A DNA stretch of 64,000 nucleotides from Eubacterium sp. OM08-24 (GTDB lineage: Bacteria > Bacillota > Clostridia > Oscillospirales > Acutalibacteraceae): contig NZ_QSTA01000004.1 in the NCBI RefSeq assembly GCF_003438075.1, positions 81,537 through 145,536 on the forward strand, read 5' to 3'. A program made the position numbers and the translations under genes. Numbering within the stretch: position 1 is the first letter of the stretch; every line of letters begins with the position of its first letter. Below the pieces are notes generated by a model. That model had not been told where the DNA came from. It was given only the letters and a program-made list of their open reading frames with translations, and did no database searches. Positions 8,325 to 17,946 of this stretch are shown here, one piece after another.

Positions 8325-10193
8325 ATGAAAAAAATAAATTACCGCAAGCTCGTTCTTGCGTTAGCGGATGTTTTTATTATTGTGGTAAGCGGTATTGTGC
8401 TAAATTACGGATTATCGCTTGTTTTTCCCAAAATTTCTGAGGCAAACAGAGGTTTGCTTTACACTATAATTTTATCTCTTGCAATTTGTATGCTGATTTT
8501 GTTCGGAGTAGGCGCTTACAGAAGACTATGGAGATATTTTAATTTAAAGGATTACCTTGTTTGCGGTGTGGCTATGCTGGCGGGTTTTGCTTTGAGTGGT
8601 ATTATTATGTTCGTTTTGCAGATAAGGCAGTCTTTCTTATTTATTGCTTTATATGCTTTGTTTGCAACAGGCGGCGTGCTTTTATTCAGGTTTATTTTTA
8701 AGCGCACTTTTCTTGATTTAACCGAATCTGGCAGAGCAGACAACTGTGAACGCACTCTTATTGTTGGCGCAGGCAATGCAGGCAGAATGGTTCTTACAGA
8801 AATTCAGAATGCCGTTTACGATGAAAACAGTCCGGCCCGTAATCTTATGGCAGTAGGCTTTGTTGATGACGACGAAACCAAGCTCAGCCACAGAATTAAC
8901 GGTGTGCCTGTTCTCGGCATATGCAGAGAGATTCCTAAAATTTGTAATGATAACAAAATTACAAATATAATTGTAGCCATTCCGTCATGCGAGGAAGAGG
9001 AAAAGAGAAAAATTCTTAATTACTGCTCCGAAACTCAGTGTAAAATCAAGATTATTCCTTATTTAAGCGAGCTTTTGTTTGATGATAAGCACACAGAACT
9101 TATTTCTCAGGCAAAGGAAATTAAGATTGCGGATTTGCTCGGCAGAAAGCCGATTGAGTTTGATAAAAAAGAGATTAAAGAATTGGTTACAGGCAAAATC
9201 TGTATGGTTACAGGCGGCGGCGGTTCTATCGGCGGTGAGCTTGTAAGACAGATTGCAAAGTATTCGCCAAAGCAAATAATCATAGTAGATATATATGAAA
9301 ACAATGCTTATGATATTCAGCAGGAGCTTGTGCTTGAGTACGGCTCAGAGCTTAACCTTGTAACATTGATTTCATCGGTGCGTGATTACGATAAAATGGA
9401 ATTGATATTTAAAACATATCGTCCGCAGCTTGTATTTCACGCAGCTGCCCACAAGCATGTTCCTCTTATGGAAACAGTGCCTGAGGAGGCGGTTAAAAAT
9501 AATATCTTCGGTACATATAATGTTGCAACACTTGCAGAAAAATACGGTGCCGACAAATTTGTTATGATTTCAACCGACAAGGCTGTAAATCCTACAAATG
9601 TAATGGGTGCAACAAAGAGGGCCTGCGAAATGATAATTCAGCACAAGGCTCAGCACAGCACTCATACAGAATTTGTAACCACCCGTTTTGGCAATGTACT
9701 TGGCTCAAACGGCTCGGTTATACCTTTGTTTAAGCGTCAGATTGAAAGCGGTTCACCTGTAACTGTTACTCATCCTGACATAATCAGATATTTTATGACA
9801 ATTCCGGAGGCTGTTTCTCTTGTTCTTGAGGCAGGTGCAATGGCTCATGGCGGCGAGATTTTTGTGCTTGATATGGGTGCTCCCGTAAAAATCACGACTC
9901 TTGCCGAAAATCTCATTCGTATGTATGGCAAGATTCCGTACAAAGATGTTCCGATTATTTTTACAGGCTTAAGACCCGGTGAAAAACTTTTTGAGGAACT
10001 TTTGATGGACGAAGAAGGACTTAAATCTACTGCAAATGAAAAGATTTTTATCGGTAATCAGATTAATATTAATTCTGAAGAACTGCTTAAAAAACTTGAG
10101 GAGCTGAAAATTGTGGCAAATCACAATGACAGCGAAAAAACAGTAGAACTTCTTGCGGATCTTGTACCTACTTTTAACCATAAGACAAACTGA
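8325..10193 (+). CDS. polytopic nucleotide-sugar 4,6-dehydratase (CapD/EpsC/PglF family)
   Basis: 622 aa. Four transmembrane helices in the first ~125 residues are followed by a CoA-binding-like Rossmann domain (LIVGAGNAGRMV, about 140-270) and the catalytic short-chain dehydrogenase domain (MVTGGGGSIGGELVRQI near 295, HAAAHKHVPLME, MISTDKAVNPTNVMGATKR). The Met-Gly-Ala-Thr-Lys replacement of the usual Tyr-x3-Lys marks the C6-dehydratase subclass acting on UDP-GlcNAc-type substrates. Likely role: making the first modified amino sugar for capsule, exopolysaccharide or glycoprotein glycans, at the membrane. A TTG at 8295 could extend it; ATG 8325 after GGGG is preferred. It shares the unit with glmS, which makes the precursor GlcN-6-P. 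Confidence 0.9.
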   Translation: MKKINYRKLVLALADVFIIVVSGIVLNYGLSLVFPKISEANRGLLYTIILSLAICMLILFGVGAYRRLWRYFNLKDYLVCGVAMLAGFALSGIIMFVLQIRQSFLFIALYALFATGGVLLFRFIFKRTFLDLTESGRADNCERTLIVGAGNAGRMVLTEIQNAVYDENSPARNLMAVGFVDDDETKLSHRINGVPVLGICREIPKICNDNKITNIIVAIPSCEEEEKRKILNYCSETQCKIKIIPYLSELLFDDKHTELISQAKEIKIADLLGRKPIEFDKKEIKELVTGKICMVTGGGGSIGGELVRQIAKYSPKQIIIVDIYENNAYDIQQELVLEYGSELNLVTLISSVRDYDKMELIFKTYRPQLVFHAAAHKHVPLMETVPEEAVKNNIFGTYNVATLAEKYGADKFVMISTDKAVNPTNVMGATKRACEMIIQHKAQHSTHTEFVTTRFGNVLGSNGSVIPLFKRQIESGSPVTVTHPDIIRYFMTIPEAVSLVLEAGAMAHGGEIFVLDMGAPVKITTLAENLIRMYGKIPYKDVPIIFTGLRPGEKLFEELLMDEEGLKSTANEKIFIGNQININSEELLKKLEELKIVANHNDSEKTVELLADLVPTFNHKTN

Positions 10194-10226
10194 TATATTA
10201 CTCATCAGTAAAGGAGAGAATACATA

Positions 10227-12056
10227 ATGTGTGGTATTGTTGGATATGTTGGCCCTAAAGACTGCAGTGATGTGCTTGTAAGTGCGCTTACAAAGCTCGA
10301 ATATAGAGGGTATGATTCAGCGGGTATAGCTGTTTTTGGAAAAAACGGCATTGAAACAGTTAAAACAAAAGGTAAACTTAAAAATCTTGTTGATAAGATG
10401 GCAGTTGAGGGTAAACCGGAGGGTCATGTAGGTATAGGCCATACAAGATGGGCAACTCACGGTGAGCCGTCAGATGTAAACTCACATCCGCACAGCGGCG
10501 CAAGAGTTACCATTGTTCATAACGGAATTATTGAAAATTACATTGAATTAAAAGAATTTCTTACTTCAAAGGGCAGAACTTTCCTCAGTGATACAGACAC
10601 CGAGGTTGTTGCACAGCTACTTGATTATAAATATAACGGAAATCCGCTTGAAACTATCGACAGCGTAATGGCTGAACTTAAGGGTTCTTTTGCTCTCGGT
10701 ATTATGTTCAAAGATTTTCCGGACAGAATTTTTGCCGTAAGAAGAGAGAGTCCGCTTATTGTTGGCGTAGCTGACGGCGAAAGCTTTATTGCGTCCGATG
10801 TTCCTGCAATTCTTAAATACACAAAGAATTACTATCTTCTCGACCATGATGAGATTGCTACACTTACAGCTGACGGTGTTTCATTTGTTGATGAGCACCT
10901 CGATCCTATTGAAAAGGAATTAAAGGTTGCCGATTGGGATATGGAGGCTGCCGAAAAAGGCGGTTATCCGCACTTTATGATTAAAGAAATTAACGAACAG
11001 CCTGAGGCAATCAGAACAACCGTTGCTCCGAGAGTAAGAGATGGTTTGCCGTGTCTTGAGGAGTGCGGCATTACACTTGAAAAGTTAAGAGAATTTAGGT
11101 CTATTTCTGTTGTTGCCTGCGGTACTGCTATGCACGCAGGTTTGGTTGGCAAATATATTATCGAAAGCATTGCAAGAGTTCCTGTTACAGTTGATATTGC
11201 ATCTGAATTCAGATACAGAAATCCGATAGTAGGCGAGGGCGACCTTGTAATTATTATTTCACAGTCGGGCGAAACAGCCGACAGCCTTGCAGCAATGCGC
11301 CTTGCAAAGCAGAAAGGTGCTACAACACTTGCCATTGTAAACGCAAAGGGCAGCTCTATTGCAAGAGAGGCAGATATGCTTATTTATACTCTTGCAGGCC
11401 CTGAAATCTCTGTTGCATCTACAAAGGCTTATATTACACAGCTTTCAGTTATGTATCTGTTTGCGTTTGAGCTTGCACTTGCTAAGGAAACTGTAAGCGA
11501 GGCAGAGTGCAAAAGACTTGTTTCGGCACTTCTTAAAATGCCTGATGCCGTTAAGTATGTTATTGAAACAACCGAGGAACAGTGTAAGTATGTAGCAACA
11601 AAGCTCATCACCACAGACAGCCTGCTCTACATTGGCAGAGGTCTTGACTATGCGCTTTCAATGGAAGGCTCACTTAAGCTCAAGGAAGTTTCTTACATTC
11701 ATTCTGAGAGTTATGCGGCAGGCGAGTTAAAGCATGGCACAATTTCTCTTATTGAGGACGGTATGCCTGTAATCGCTGTTGCAACACAGAGCGACCTTAT
11801 TGCCAAAACAATCAGCAATATTGTTGAGGTTAAGTCAAGAGGTGCGATGAATATTCTCGTTTGCTCAGAGGCTTGCGCAAGAACACTTGAGGACGGCATT
11901 GCAGATTATGTAATCAAAGTGCCGCAGACAAATGAACTTCTTATGCCTATCTCAGCGGTTGTACCACTTCAGATACTTGCTTATTACACAGCGGTAAATA
12001 AGGGCAATGACCCTGATAAGCCAAGAAACCTTGCAAAGTCGGTTACTGTTGAATAA
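10227..12056 (+). CDS. glmS: glutamine--fructose-6-phosphate aminotransferase (isomerizing)
   Basis: 609 aa, full length. Starts MCGIVGYVG with the N-terminal glutaminase nucleophile Cys2. GHTRWATHG and HNGIIENY form the class-II amidotransferase site. Two SIS domains follow (VACGTAMHAG, IISQSGETADS; and LYIGRGLDYALSMEGSLKLKEVSYIH), ending NLAKSVTVE. Makes glucosamine-6-phosphate for peptidoglycan and surface glycans. It starts 33 nt after the dehydratase. The gap is too short for a glmS ribozyme, so the ribozyme control known from Bacillus is absent here. Preceded by AAAGGAGAG. Confidence 0.97.
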   Translation: MCGIVGYVGPKDCSDVLVSALTKLEYRGYDSAGIAVFGKNGIETVKTKGKLKNLVDKMAVEGKPEGHVGIGHTRWATHGEPSDVNSHPHSGARVTIVHNGIIENYIELKEFLTSKGRTFLSDTDTEVVAQLLDYKYNGNPLETIDSVMAELKGSFALGIMFKDFPDRIFAVRRESPLIVGVADGESFIASDVPAILKYTKNYYLLDHDEIATLTADGVSFVDEHLDPIEKELKVADWDMEAAEKGGYPHFMIKEINEQPEAIRTTVAPRVRDGLPCLEECGITLEKLREFRSISVVACGTAMHAGLVGKYIIESIARVPVTVDIASEFRYRNPIVGEGDLVIIISQSGETADSLAAMRLAKQKGATTLAIVNAKGSSIAREADMLIYTLAGPEISVASTKAYITQLSVMYLFAFELALAKETVSEAECKRLVSALLKMPDAVKYVIETTEEQCKYVATKLITTDSLLYIGRGLDYALSMEGSLKLKEVSYIHSESYAAGELKHGTISLIEDGMPVIAVATQSDLIAKTISNIVEVKSRGAMNILVCSEACARTLEDGIADYVIKVPQTNELLMPISAVVPLQILAYYTAVNKGNDPDKPRNLAKSVTVE

Positions 12057-12092
12057 TTTAAAATTGAAACATTAGAAATTTTATTTATTATA

Positions 12093-12132
12093 AAAACAAG
12101 TGATGGTGTTGCCGTCACTTGTTTTTTGTTTT
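12093..12132 (+). terminator. intrinsic terminator after glmS
   Basis: Stem AAAACAAGTGA (12093-12103) / TCACTTGTTTT (12115-12125) followed by TTGTTTTT. Confidence 0.9.
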
Positions 12133-12307
12133 TAGATTCTTTGTTAATAGTTGAGATTAATAAAAAGGATTCTATATGTTGAGGGAACATTTAAAAATTA
12201 TGGTTAAGAAGATTTTTCGTTCGGGCAAGAAGGTACGATAAAAGAAAATGTTTAATACTTTAACGCTTTAAATTCAAAAAAATACTTTGTAAAACACAGA
12301 ATTTCAC
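12133..12307. other. intergenic stretch, no clear gene
   Basis: AT-rich spacer between the glmS terminator and the next promoter. The only coding candidate is a 21-codon ORF at 12176-12241 on the plus strand (start MLREHLKIMV, basic) with AAAAAGG 7 nt upstream. It is too short to support without other evidence. Confidence 0.5.
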
Positions 12308-12336
12308 TTGTATTTTTTGTTCGTATTATGTATAAT
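12308..12336 (+). promoter_or_regulatory. sigma-A promoter
   Basis: TTGTAT (12308-12313), 17-nt spacer, TATAAT (12331-12336), 54 nt upstream of the ATG at 12391. Confidence 0.7.
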
Positions 12337-12390
12337 AAATGATGTATATGGATTTATTGACAGAATATTCTGTTTTTGGAGGATTTTAGT

Positions 12391-14301
12391 ATGATTGCTA
12401 AAAATATAAAAAGGATTTTTACAACATTCGTTTGCGCAGCTCTTGTTGCGTGTACCGCTTTTGTCTGCAATGCCGCAGGCAGTAAAATTCAAATTGAAAA
12501 GCTCGACAATATGACTATTCAGCTGCCTGACGATATGCTTGGCATAACAAGGGACAGTAAAAGTACAGACAAGTATTTTTCTGTTTTTGGACTTGATTAT
12601 GACAAAACAATGTCTGATTTTAAAAGCAGCGATATTTTTATGCAGGCTATGGATAACAAAGCCACCACAACGGTTACCGTAACTATGACAAGAAACGGCG
12701 ACAGTGAGGGCATAAAAAATTATAAATTGCTTTCCGAAGAAAAGCTCTACGAGGTGAGAGATAATTTTATCTCTCAGGGTGAGTATATAAGCTGTACCCC
12801 GGACGAGGCAGCAGACCTTGTATGGCTTATGTTCGATTTGAATGTATCAAGCGGCAGCGATAAGATTAAAGCCTATCAGGCAAATACGGTTTATGACGGA
12901 ATGAGCATTAATGTTACAATTCAGCATAACGGCGGCAATGTTACTTCTGCGGATTATCAAACATTAAAGTCTATTCTTTCGACTGTAACCTTTAACTCAA
13001 AGGCTGACCCGAACGGCGATTTTACAACCTATGTTTACATAGGAATAATTGCGTTGGTAATTATTCTGTTTATTATTGTTATGATAGCAAGCAAAAAGGC
13101 TAAGAAAAAGAATAAAAAGAGCAGAAACGAAAAGATACTTCGTGAGCTTACCGATAAATATAAGTCTGAAAATAAGCCTGCAAGAAAGCCGCAGAATGAA
13201 GATATTATGAGTATCTACAAGGCTTATGACGAGATGAAAAATTCTGATACAGAAATAAGCAGTGGCAGAAAAGATGACGATTTTGACGATTACAAGGATA
13301 TTGACGAGGAAGAAGTAAAGGTAAGAATTTACGAGAAACCGACTGTATCCGATGCGGAGATTGATGCTATCGTAAACGAGAGCAAGGCAAGATTTAAAAA
13401 CGAGGGCACAGGTGTTGAGATAATCGAAACAAAGGCAGAGAAACTTGAGCCTGAAGAAGTTATCGCAGATGAAATTGAAGAGGCTCAGGAGGATTTACAG
13501 ACCGGGGAGGTTGTAGATACCGTAGCGGAAGACGAGCCTGAAAAAGCCGAGAATACCGAAGAAACAGTAACTTCAAACGAAAGCGAAGAGGACTTTGAAT
13601 CTGATGACTATTCTGATGACGAAAAGTACGAAGATGCGGCACAGTCGGAAATTTCTGAGGCTGACAGCGAGGAAGATGAAACTCAGGCTGATGAAGTTAC
13701 AGAAGTAAGTGCGGAAGAGGTTGACTCGGCAGACGATGATGAAACCGATGAAGATATTGAAAATGACGAGGAAGACGAGGAGGAACTCAGAAGAGAGGCA
13801 GAGAAGAACACCGCTGACGATTTTGACGAGGGATATGATTTCTTTGAAGAAAAGCCGAGGAGAATCGTTGGTATCATTGATGTAGACAGCTCAGACCTTA
13901 AAAATGCCGTTGATTATGATGTGCTTTCGGAAGAGGAAAAGCGAGCAGTAGAGGTTGAAACTGCCACAGATAACGATAAGACAGAAAACTTCGTTGAGAT
14001 TGCCTCAAAGGCAGGCAACGGAATTAAGAATTTCTTTGTTCATTGCGGATATTTCTGCACAAATGTGTCAAGACTTGTAAAGCGTAAGTATGCTGCCAAA
14101 AAGCGTAAAAAAGCAGAGCTTGAGCGCAGAGAAAGAGAGCGTATGAGAAGACAGCAGGCGGCTCAGAGGCGTGACAGCAACGGACTTGTAAAGGTTCACA
14201 GTGCAACACAGAAAAGACCACAGTCGCAGTACAGAAATTCTCAGCCAAACCGCAAAGCACCAAGCAGAAGACCACAGCAGAATAACAGCAGAAGAAAGTA
14301 A
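12391..14301 (+). CDS. single-pass membrane protein with long acidic then basic cytoplasmic tail, unknown function
   Basis: 636 aa from the ATG that follows GGAGG (an ATG at 12376 precedes the RBS). Signal peptide about 1-28; extracytoplasmic alpha/beta domain about 30-208, not recognised; one transmembrane helix about 211-234 (IGIIALVIILFIIVMIAS); Lys-rich stop-transfer (KKAKKKNKKSRN); a region of about 240 residues very rich in Glu/Asp; then a highly basic, Gln/Arg/Lys-rich C-terminal ~75 residues. The acid-then-base tail suggests a disordered scaffold that could bind a nucleic acid, polyanionic glycan or partner protein. This is inference from composition only. Monocistronic in appearance. 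Confidence 0.8.
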   Translation: MIAKNIKRIFTTFVCAALVACTAFVCNAAGSKIQIEKLDNMTIQLPDDMLGITRDSKSTDKYFSVFGLDYDKTMSDFKSSDIFMQAMDNKATTTVTVTMTRNGDSEGIKNYKLLSEEKLYEVRDNFISQGEYISCTPDEAADLVWLMFDLNVSSGSDKIKAYQANTVYDGMSINVTIQHNGGNVTSADYQTLKSILSTVTFNSKADPNGDFTTYVYIGIIALVIILFIIVMIASKKAKKKNKKSRNEKILRELTDKYKSENKPARKPQNEDIMSIYKAYDEMKNSDTEISSGRKDDDFDDYKDIDEEEVKVRIYEKPTVSDAEIDAIVNESKARFKNEGTGVEIIETKAEKLEPEEVIADEIEEAQEDLQTGEVVDTVAEDEPEKAENTEETVTSNESEEDFESDDYSDDEKYEDAAQSEISEADSEEDETQADEVTEVSAEEVDSADDDETDEDIENDEEDEEELRREAEKNTADDFDEGYDFFEEKPRRIVGIIDVDSSDLKNAVDYDVLSEEEKRAVEVETATDNDKTENFVEIASKAGNGIKNFFVHCGYFCTNVSRLVKRKYAAKKRKKAELERRERERMRRQQAAQRRDSNGLVKVHSATQKRPQSQYRNSQPNRKAPSRRPQQNNSRRK

Positions 14302-14316
14302 ATAGGGGTGATTATT

Positions 14317-15588
14317 ATGGATACTTTATTAATTAAAAATGCGCACATAGTGTCACCGTCAGACGGACTTGACAATGTTGCCGATGTACTTGTCAAGGAC
14401 GGAAAAATTGCGGAGATTGCGGAAAATATTTCATTTGACGGCAATGTAATTGACGCTGACGGCTTAACTCTGATTCCGGGACTTGTAGATATGCATGTGC
14501 ATCTTCGTGATCCGGGTCAAACTCAAAAGGAAGATATTATTACAGGCTGCAAGGCGGCAGCTGCCGGCGGCGTTACAAGCCTGCTTGCAATGCCAAACAC
14601 AATTCCTACTACCGACAATGCCGAAACAGTTAAATACATTCTTGACAAGGCAAAGAATGCAGACGCAAATGTTTATGTTGCGGCGAGCATTACAAAAGGA
14701 CTCAAAAGTCTTGAGCCAACCGACCTTGACGAATTAAAGTCGGCAGGTGCGATTGCGCTTTCAGATGACGGCAGACCTGTTGAAAACACAAAATATTTAA
14801 GCGATGCAATGAAAAAAGCACCACAGCTCGGTATGACGGTTGTTGCCCATTGTGAGGATCTTTTCCTTGCGGACGGCGGTAAAATTAACGGCGGCGAAGT
14901 AAGCGAAAATCTTGGCGTAAAGGGTATTCCTGCCGCAGCTGAGGATTGCGGTACAGCAAGAGAAATTGCACTTGCGGCAGCACTTGATGTTCCGATACAC
15001 ATTTGTCATGTCAGCACAAAGACAAGCGTTGCGCTTGTACGAGATGCAAAGAAAAGAGGCGTTAAGGTTACAGCCGAAACCGCCCCACATTATTTCTCAA
15101 TGACAGAAAAGGAATTGCTTGCAAAGGACGCAGATTTCAGAATGAATCCGCCACTTCGCACACACGAAGATGTGGTGGAGATTATAAGCGGTCTTAAAGA
15201 CGGCACGCTTGATGCAATCGCAACTGACCATGCACCGCACACACCCGAGGAAAAGGCTGATTTTGTAAAAGCGCCGAACGGCTCAATCGGTATGGAAACC
15301 TCGTTTGCGGTATCATACACTTATCTTGTAAAAACAGGATTGCTTACACTTTCCGAGCTTGTAGAAAAGATGAGCACAAATCCTGCCGAAATTTTAAAAA
15401 TAAACGCAGGACATATTAAAGTAGGAGCAACAGCCGACCTTGCGCTTGTTGATTTAAACCAAGAGTGGGTTGTTGATGTAAACAAACTGCATGGCAAAAG
15501 CAAAAATACTCCTTTCAAGGGCAAAACGCTCTGCGGAAAGGTGAAATATACAATTTTGGGTGGAAAAACCGTATTTGAAGATAAATAA
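14317..15588 (+). CDS. pyrC: dihydroorotase
   Basis: 423 aa amidohydrolase. LVDMHVHLRDPGQTQKEDI carries the metal-binding His-x-His, VAHCEDL and HICHVSTKTS further metal histidines, and AIATDHAPHTPEEK the catalytic Asp. It is the type-I (PyrC/AllB) form typical of Firmicutes. Cyclises carbamoyl-aspartate to dihydroorotate in pyrimidine synthesis. ATG 14317 is preferred over GTG 14308 because AGGGGTG lies just upstream. First gene of a unit with the aldolase, ASCH and pyrF; spacing of 15-40 nt supports co-transcription. Confidence 0.93.
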   Translation: MDTLLIKNAHIVSPSDGLDNVADVLVKDGKIAEIAENISFDGNVIDADGLTLIPGLVDMHVHLRDPGQTQKEDIITGCKAAAAGGVTSLLAMPNTIPTTDNAETVKYILDKAKNADANVYVAASITKGLKSLEPTDLDELKSAGAIALSDDGRPVENTKYLSDAMKKAPQLGMTVVAHCEDLFLADGGKINGGEVSENLGVKGIPAAAEDCGTAREIALAAALDVPIHICHVSTKTSVALVRDAKKRGVKVTAETAPHYFSMTEKELLAKDADFRMNPPLRTHEDVVEIISGLKDGTLDAIATDHAPHTPEEKADFVKAPNGSIGMETSFAVSYTYLVKTGLLTLSELVEKMSTNPAEILKINAGHIKVGATADLALVDLNQEWVVDVNKLHGKSKNTPFKGKTLCGKVKYTILGGKTVFEDK

Positions 15589-15624
15589 TCGGCAATGCCC
15601 AAGGATTAAAGGAGAATCAGTAAA

Positions 15625-16602
15625 ATGGCACAAAAAGGTGATTTACTATCAGTAAGAGAAGATATACGAGTTGTTGACGCAACAATTCGTGACGGCGGAC
15701 TTTGCAATAATTTTGAGTTTCCCGACGAATTTGTTAAGGCTTTATATAACGCAAATGTAAAAGCAGGCGTTGACTATATGGAGTTCGGCTACAAGGCATC
15801 TAAAGAGCTTTTTAACGAAAAAGAATTTGGCAAGTGGAAATTCTGCAACGATGACGACATAAGAGAAGTTGTTGGCGAAAACAATACAGACCTTAAGATT
15901 GCAGTTATGGCTGATGTTGGCAGAACAGATTTTAAGAATGACATTCTTCCAAAGAACGAAAGTCCGATTGACCTTGTAAGAATTGCAACATATATCAACA
16001 CAATTCCTGCGGCAGTAGAAATGATTGAGGACTGCGCAAAGAAAGGCTATGAAACCACAATCAACATTATGGCTGTTTCAAAGGCGAGAACAGAGGATAT
16101 TATTACAGCTCTTGATATTCTCGGCAAAAGCCCTGTAAACGCATTTTATATTGTAGACAGCTACGGCGCTCTTTACCCTGAGGAGGCAAGAAAGTTAGCT
16201 GAATTATATTGCTCATACGGTGAAAAGTACGGCAAGTCAGTCGGTATTCATGCACACAACAACCAGCAGCTTGCTTTCGCAAATACTATTGAGGCAATGA
16301 CACAGGGCGTAAGCTACCTTGACGCAACAGTAGACGGTATGGGCAGAGGTGCAGGCAACTGCGCACTTGAGCTACTCTTAGGTTTCCTCAAAAATCCTAA
16401 GTACAAGGTTGACCCGATTCTCAAGATGCTTGAGTATACACAGCAGTTCAGAGAAAGCGGAGTTAAGTGGGGATACGATGTTCCTTATATGCTTACAGGT
16501 CAGTATAACACTCACCCCCGTCCGGCTATCTCATTTGTTAAGGATGACAGAAAAGATTACACAAACTTTGCTCACGAACTTTTTGACATTATCAACAGCT
16601 GA
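15625..16602 (+). CDS. DRE-TIM metallolyase / HMGL-like aldolase
   Basis: 325 aa. VVDATIRDGGLCNNFEF is the family's D-x-R-D-G metal-binding start, IHAHNNQQLAFANT the HxH metal motif, and DATVDGMGRGAGNCALE the closing Gly-rich strand. It resembles 4-hydroxy-2-oxovalerate aldolases (DmpG/MhpE-like) more than isopropylmalate synthases and lacks a C-terminal regulatory domain. Stand-alone members in Clostridia are mostly uncharacterised. It sits between pyrC and pyrF with no aromatic-degradation genes, so classical meta-cleavage function is unlikely. Its stop overlaps the next ATG by 1 nt. Confidence 0.8.
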   Translation: MAQKGDLLSVREDIRVVDATIRDGGLCNNFEFPDEFVKALYNANVKAGVDYMEFGYKASKELFNEKEFGKWKFCNDDDIREVVGENNTDLKIAVMADVGRTDFKNDILPKNESPIDLVRIATYINTIPAAVEMIEDCAKKGYETTINIMAVSKARTEDIITALDILGKSPVNAFYIVDSYGALYPEEARKLAELYCSYGEKYGKSVGIHAHNNQQLAFANTIEAMTQGVSYLDATVDGMGRGAGNCALELLLGFLKNPKYKVDPILKMLEYTQQFRESGVKWGYDVPYMLTGQYNTHPRPAISFVKDDRKDYTNFAHELFDIINS

Positions 16603-16967
16603 TGACGCATATAATGAGATTAAATCCCTTGCCGTTCAAAATGATAGCAAGCGGAGAAAAAACCATTGAGTTAAGGCTTAATGATGAAAAACGCAGAAAA
16701 CTAAACCGCAAGGATTTGATTACTTTTGTAAATACAGAAGACAGCCTTAAAACCATTACGACTGAGGTTATTGATATTTATAAATATAAATCTTTTAAGG
16801 AATTATACGCTGATCTTCCTTTACTTAAATGCGGATATACTAAGGAAGATATTTCAAATGCAAAACCCGAGGATATGATAGAGTATTATTCAGAGGAGCA
16901 GCAGAAGAAATACGGCGTATTGGGAATAGAAATAAGAGTAATATCGTTACAAAATAAAGGAGAGTAA
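16602..16967 (+). CDS. ASCH-domain protein
   Basis: 121 aa. Starts MTHIMRLNPLPFKMIASGEK, then KTIELRLNDEKRRKL. The pattern of a short beta strand, MI-x-SG-x-K-TIE-x-R-L and a compact beta barrel is the ASCH (ASC-1 homology) signature. ASCH proteins are PUA-like, and some bind RNA or deaminate N4-acetylcytidine. If this one acts as an N4-acetylcytidine amidohydrolase it would fit a pyrimidine operon, but that is inference. Start overlaps the aldolase stop (TGATG); pyrF starts 4 nt after its stop. Confidence 0.75.
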   Translation: MTHIMRLNPLPFKMIASGEKTIELRLNDEKRRKLNRKDLITFVNTEDSLKTITTEVIDIYKYKSFKELYADLPLLKCGYTKEDISNAKPEDMIEYYSEEQQKKYGVLGIEIRVISLQNKGE

Positions 16968-16971
16968 AAAA

Positions 16972-17904
16972 ATGGCATTCGACAGACTTATTGATAAAAT
17001 TGTAGAAATGCAGAACCCGACAGTTGCAGGTCTTGACCCAAAGCTCGACTATGTACCACAGTACATTAAAGACGAGTGCTTTGCTAAGTACGGCAAAACT
17101 CTTGAGGGTGCGGCTGCCGCTTTGTTTGAGTTTAACAAGGCGCTTATTGACGCCCTTTATGAGGTAGTTCCTGCAATTAAGCCGCAGGCAGCTTACTATG
17201 AAATGTACGGCTGGCAGGGTGTAAAGGCACTTGCCGACACTATTGCATATGCAAAGTCAAAGGGTATGTTTGTTATCACAGACGGCAAGCGTAATGATAT
17301 TGGCACAACTATGGAGGCTTATGCTGCCGCTCACCTCGGTTCAACCGCTGTTGCAGGCGAAGAACTTGAGGCTTTCGGCGCAGACGCACTTACAGTAAAC
17401 GGCTACCTCGGCACAGATGGTATAAAGCCGCTTGTTAATATTTGCAAAAGCGGTGACAAGGGAATTTTTGTACTTGTAAAAACATCAAACCCAAGCTCAG
17501 GCGAATTACAGGATAAAAAGCTTGAGGACGGCACAACAGTTTATGAGCAGATGGGCAAAATGTGTGAAGAGTGGGGAACAGAGCTTGAGGGCAAGTATGG
17601 CTATTCGGGCGTCGGCGCAGTAGTAGGCGCAACATATCCTGAGCAGCTTGCTGAAATGAGAGCAAAATGCCCACACACATTTTTCCTCGTACCGGGTTAC
17701 GGTGCTCAGGGTGGCGGAGCAAATGATGTTAAGAATGCTTTTGACGAAAACGGTCTTGGCGCAATCATCAATTCAAGCCGTGGCATTATGTGCGCATGGA
17801 AAAAACAGGGCCTTACCGAGAATGATTTTGCAAAGGCTGCTTACAACGAGGCGGTTCGTATGCGTGACGAAATTATCGGTTGCATAGGCAAAATTAAGAA
17901 ATAA
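16972..17904 (+). CDS. pyrF: orotidine 5'-phosphate decarboxylase (long, type 2)
   Basis: 310 aa. VAGLDPKLDYVP near the start, FVITDGKRNDIGTTMEAYA (the catalytic D-x-K-x2-D array) and VPGYGAQGG near the C-terminus. At over 300 residues it is the long bacterial form, not the ~230 aa enteric form. Converts OMP to UMP. Preceded by AAAGGAGAG. Last gene of the pyrC unit; other pyr genes are not in the window. Confidence 0.95.
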   Translation: MAFDRLIDKIVEMQNPTVAGLDPKLDYVPQYIKDECFAKYGKTLEGAAAALFEFNKALIDALYEVVPAIKPQAAYYEMYGWQGVKALADTIAYAKSKGMFVITDGKRNDIGTTMEAYAAAHLGSTAVAGEELEAFGADALTVNGYLGTDGIKPLVNICKSGDKGIFVLVKTSNPSSGELQDKKLEDGTTVYEQMGKMCEEWGTELEGKYGYSGVGAVVGATYPEQLAEMRAKCPHTFFLVPGYGAQGGGANDVKNAFDENGLGAIINSSRGIMCAWKKQGLTENDFAKAAYNEAVRMRDEIIGCIGKIKK

Positions 17905-17946
17905 TACAATAAATTGTTATTTTTATGTATTAAACACCAAATATTG

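Noticed and set aside
10194..10226. glmS ribozyme
   Set aside because: Only 33 nt separate the dehydratase stop and glmS; too short, and no ribozyme core is present.
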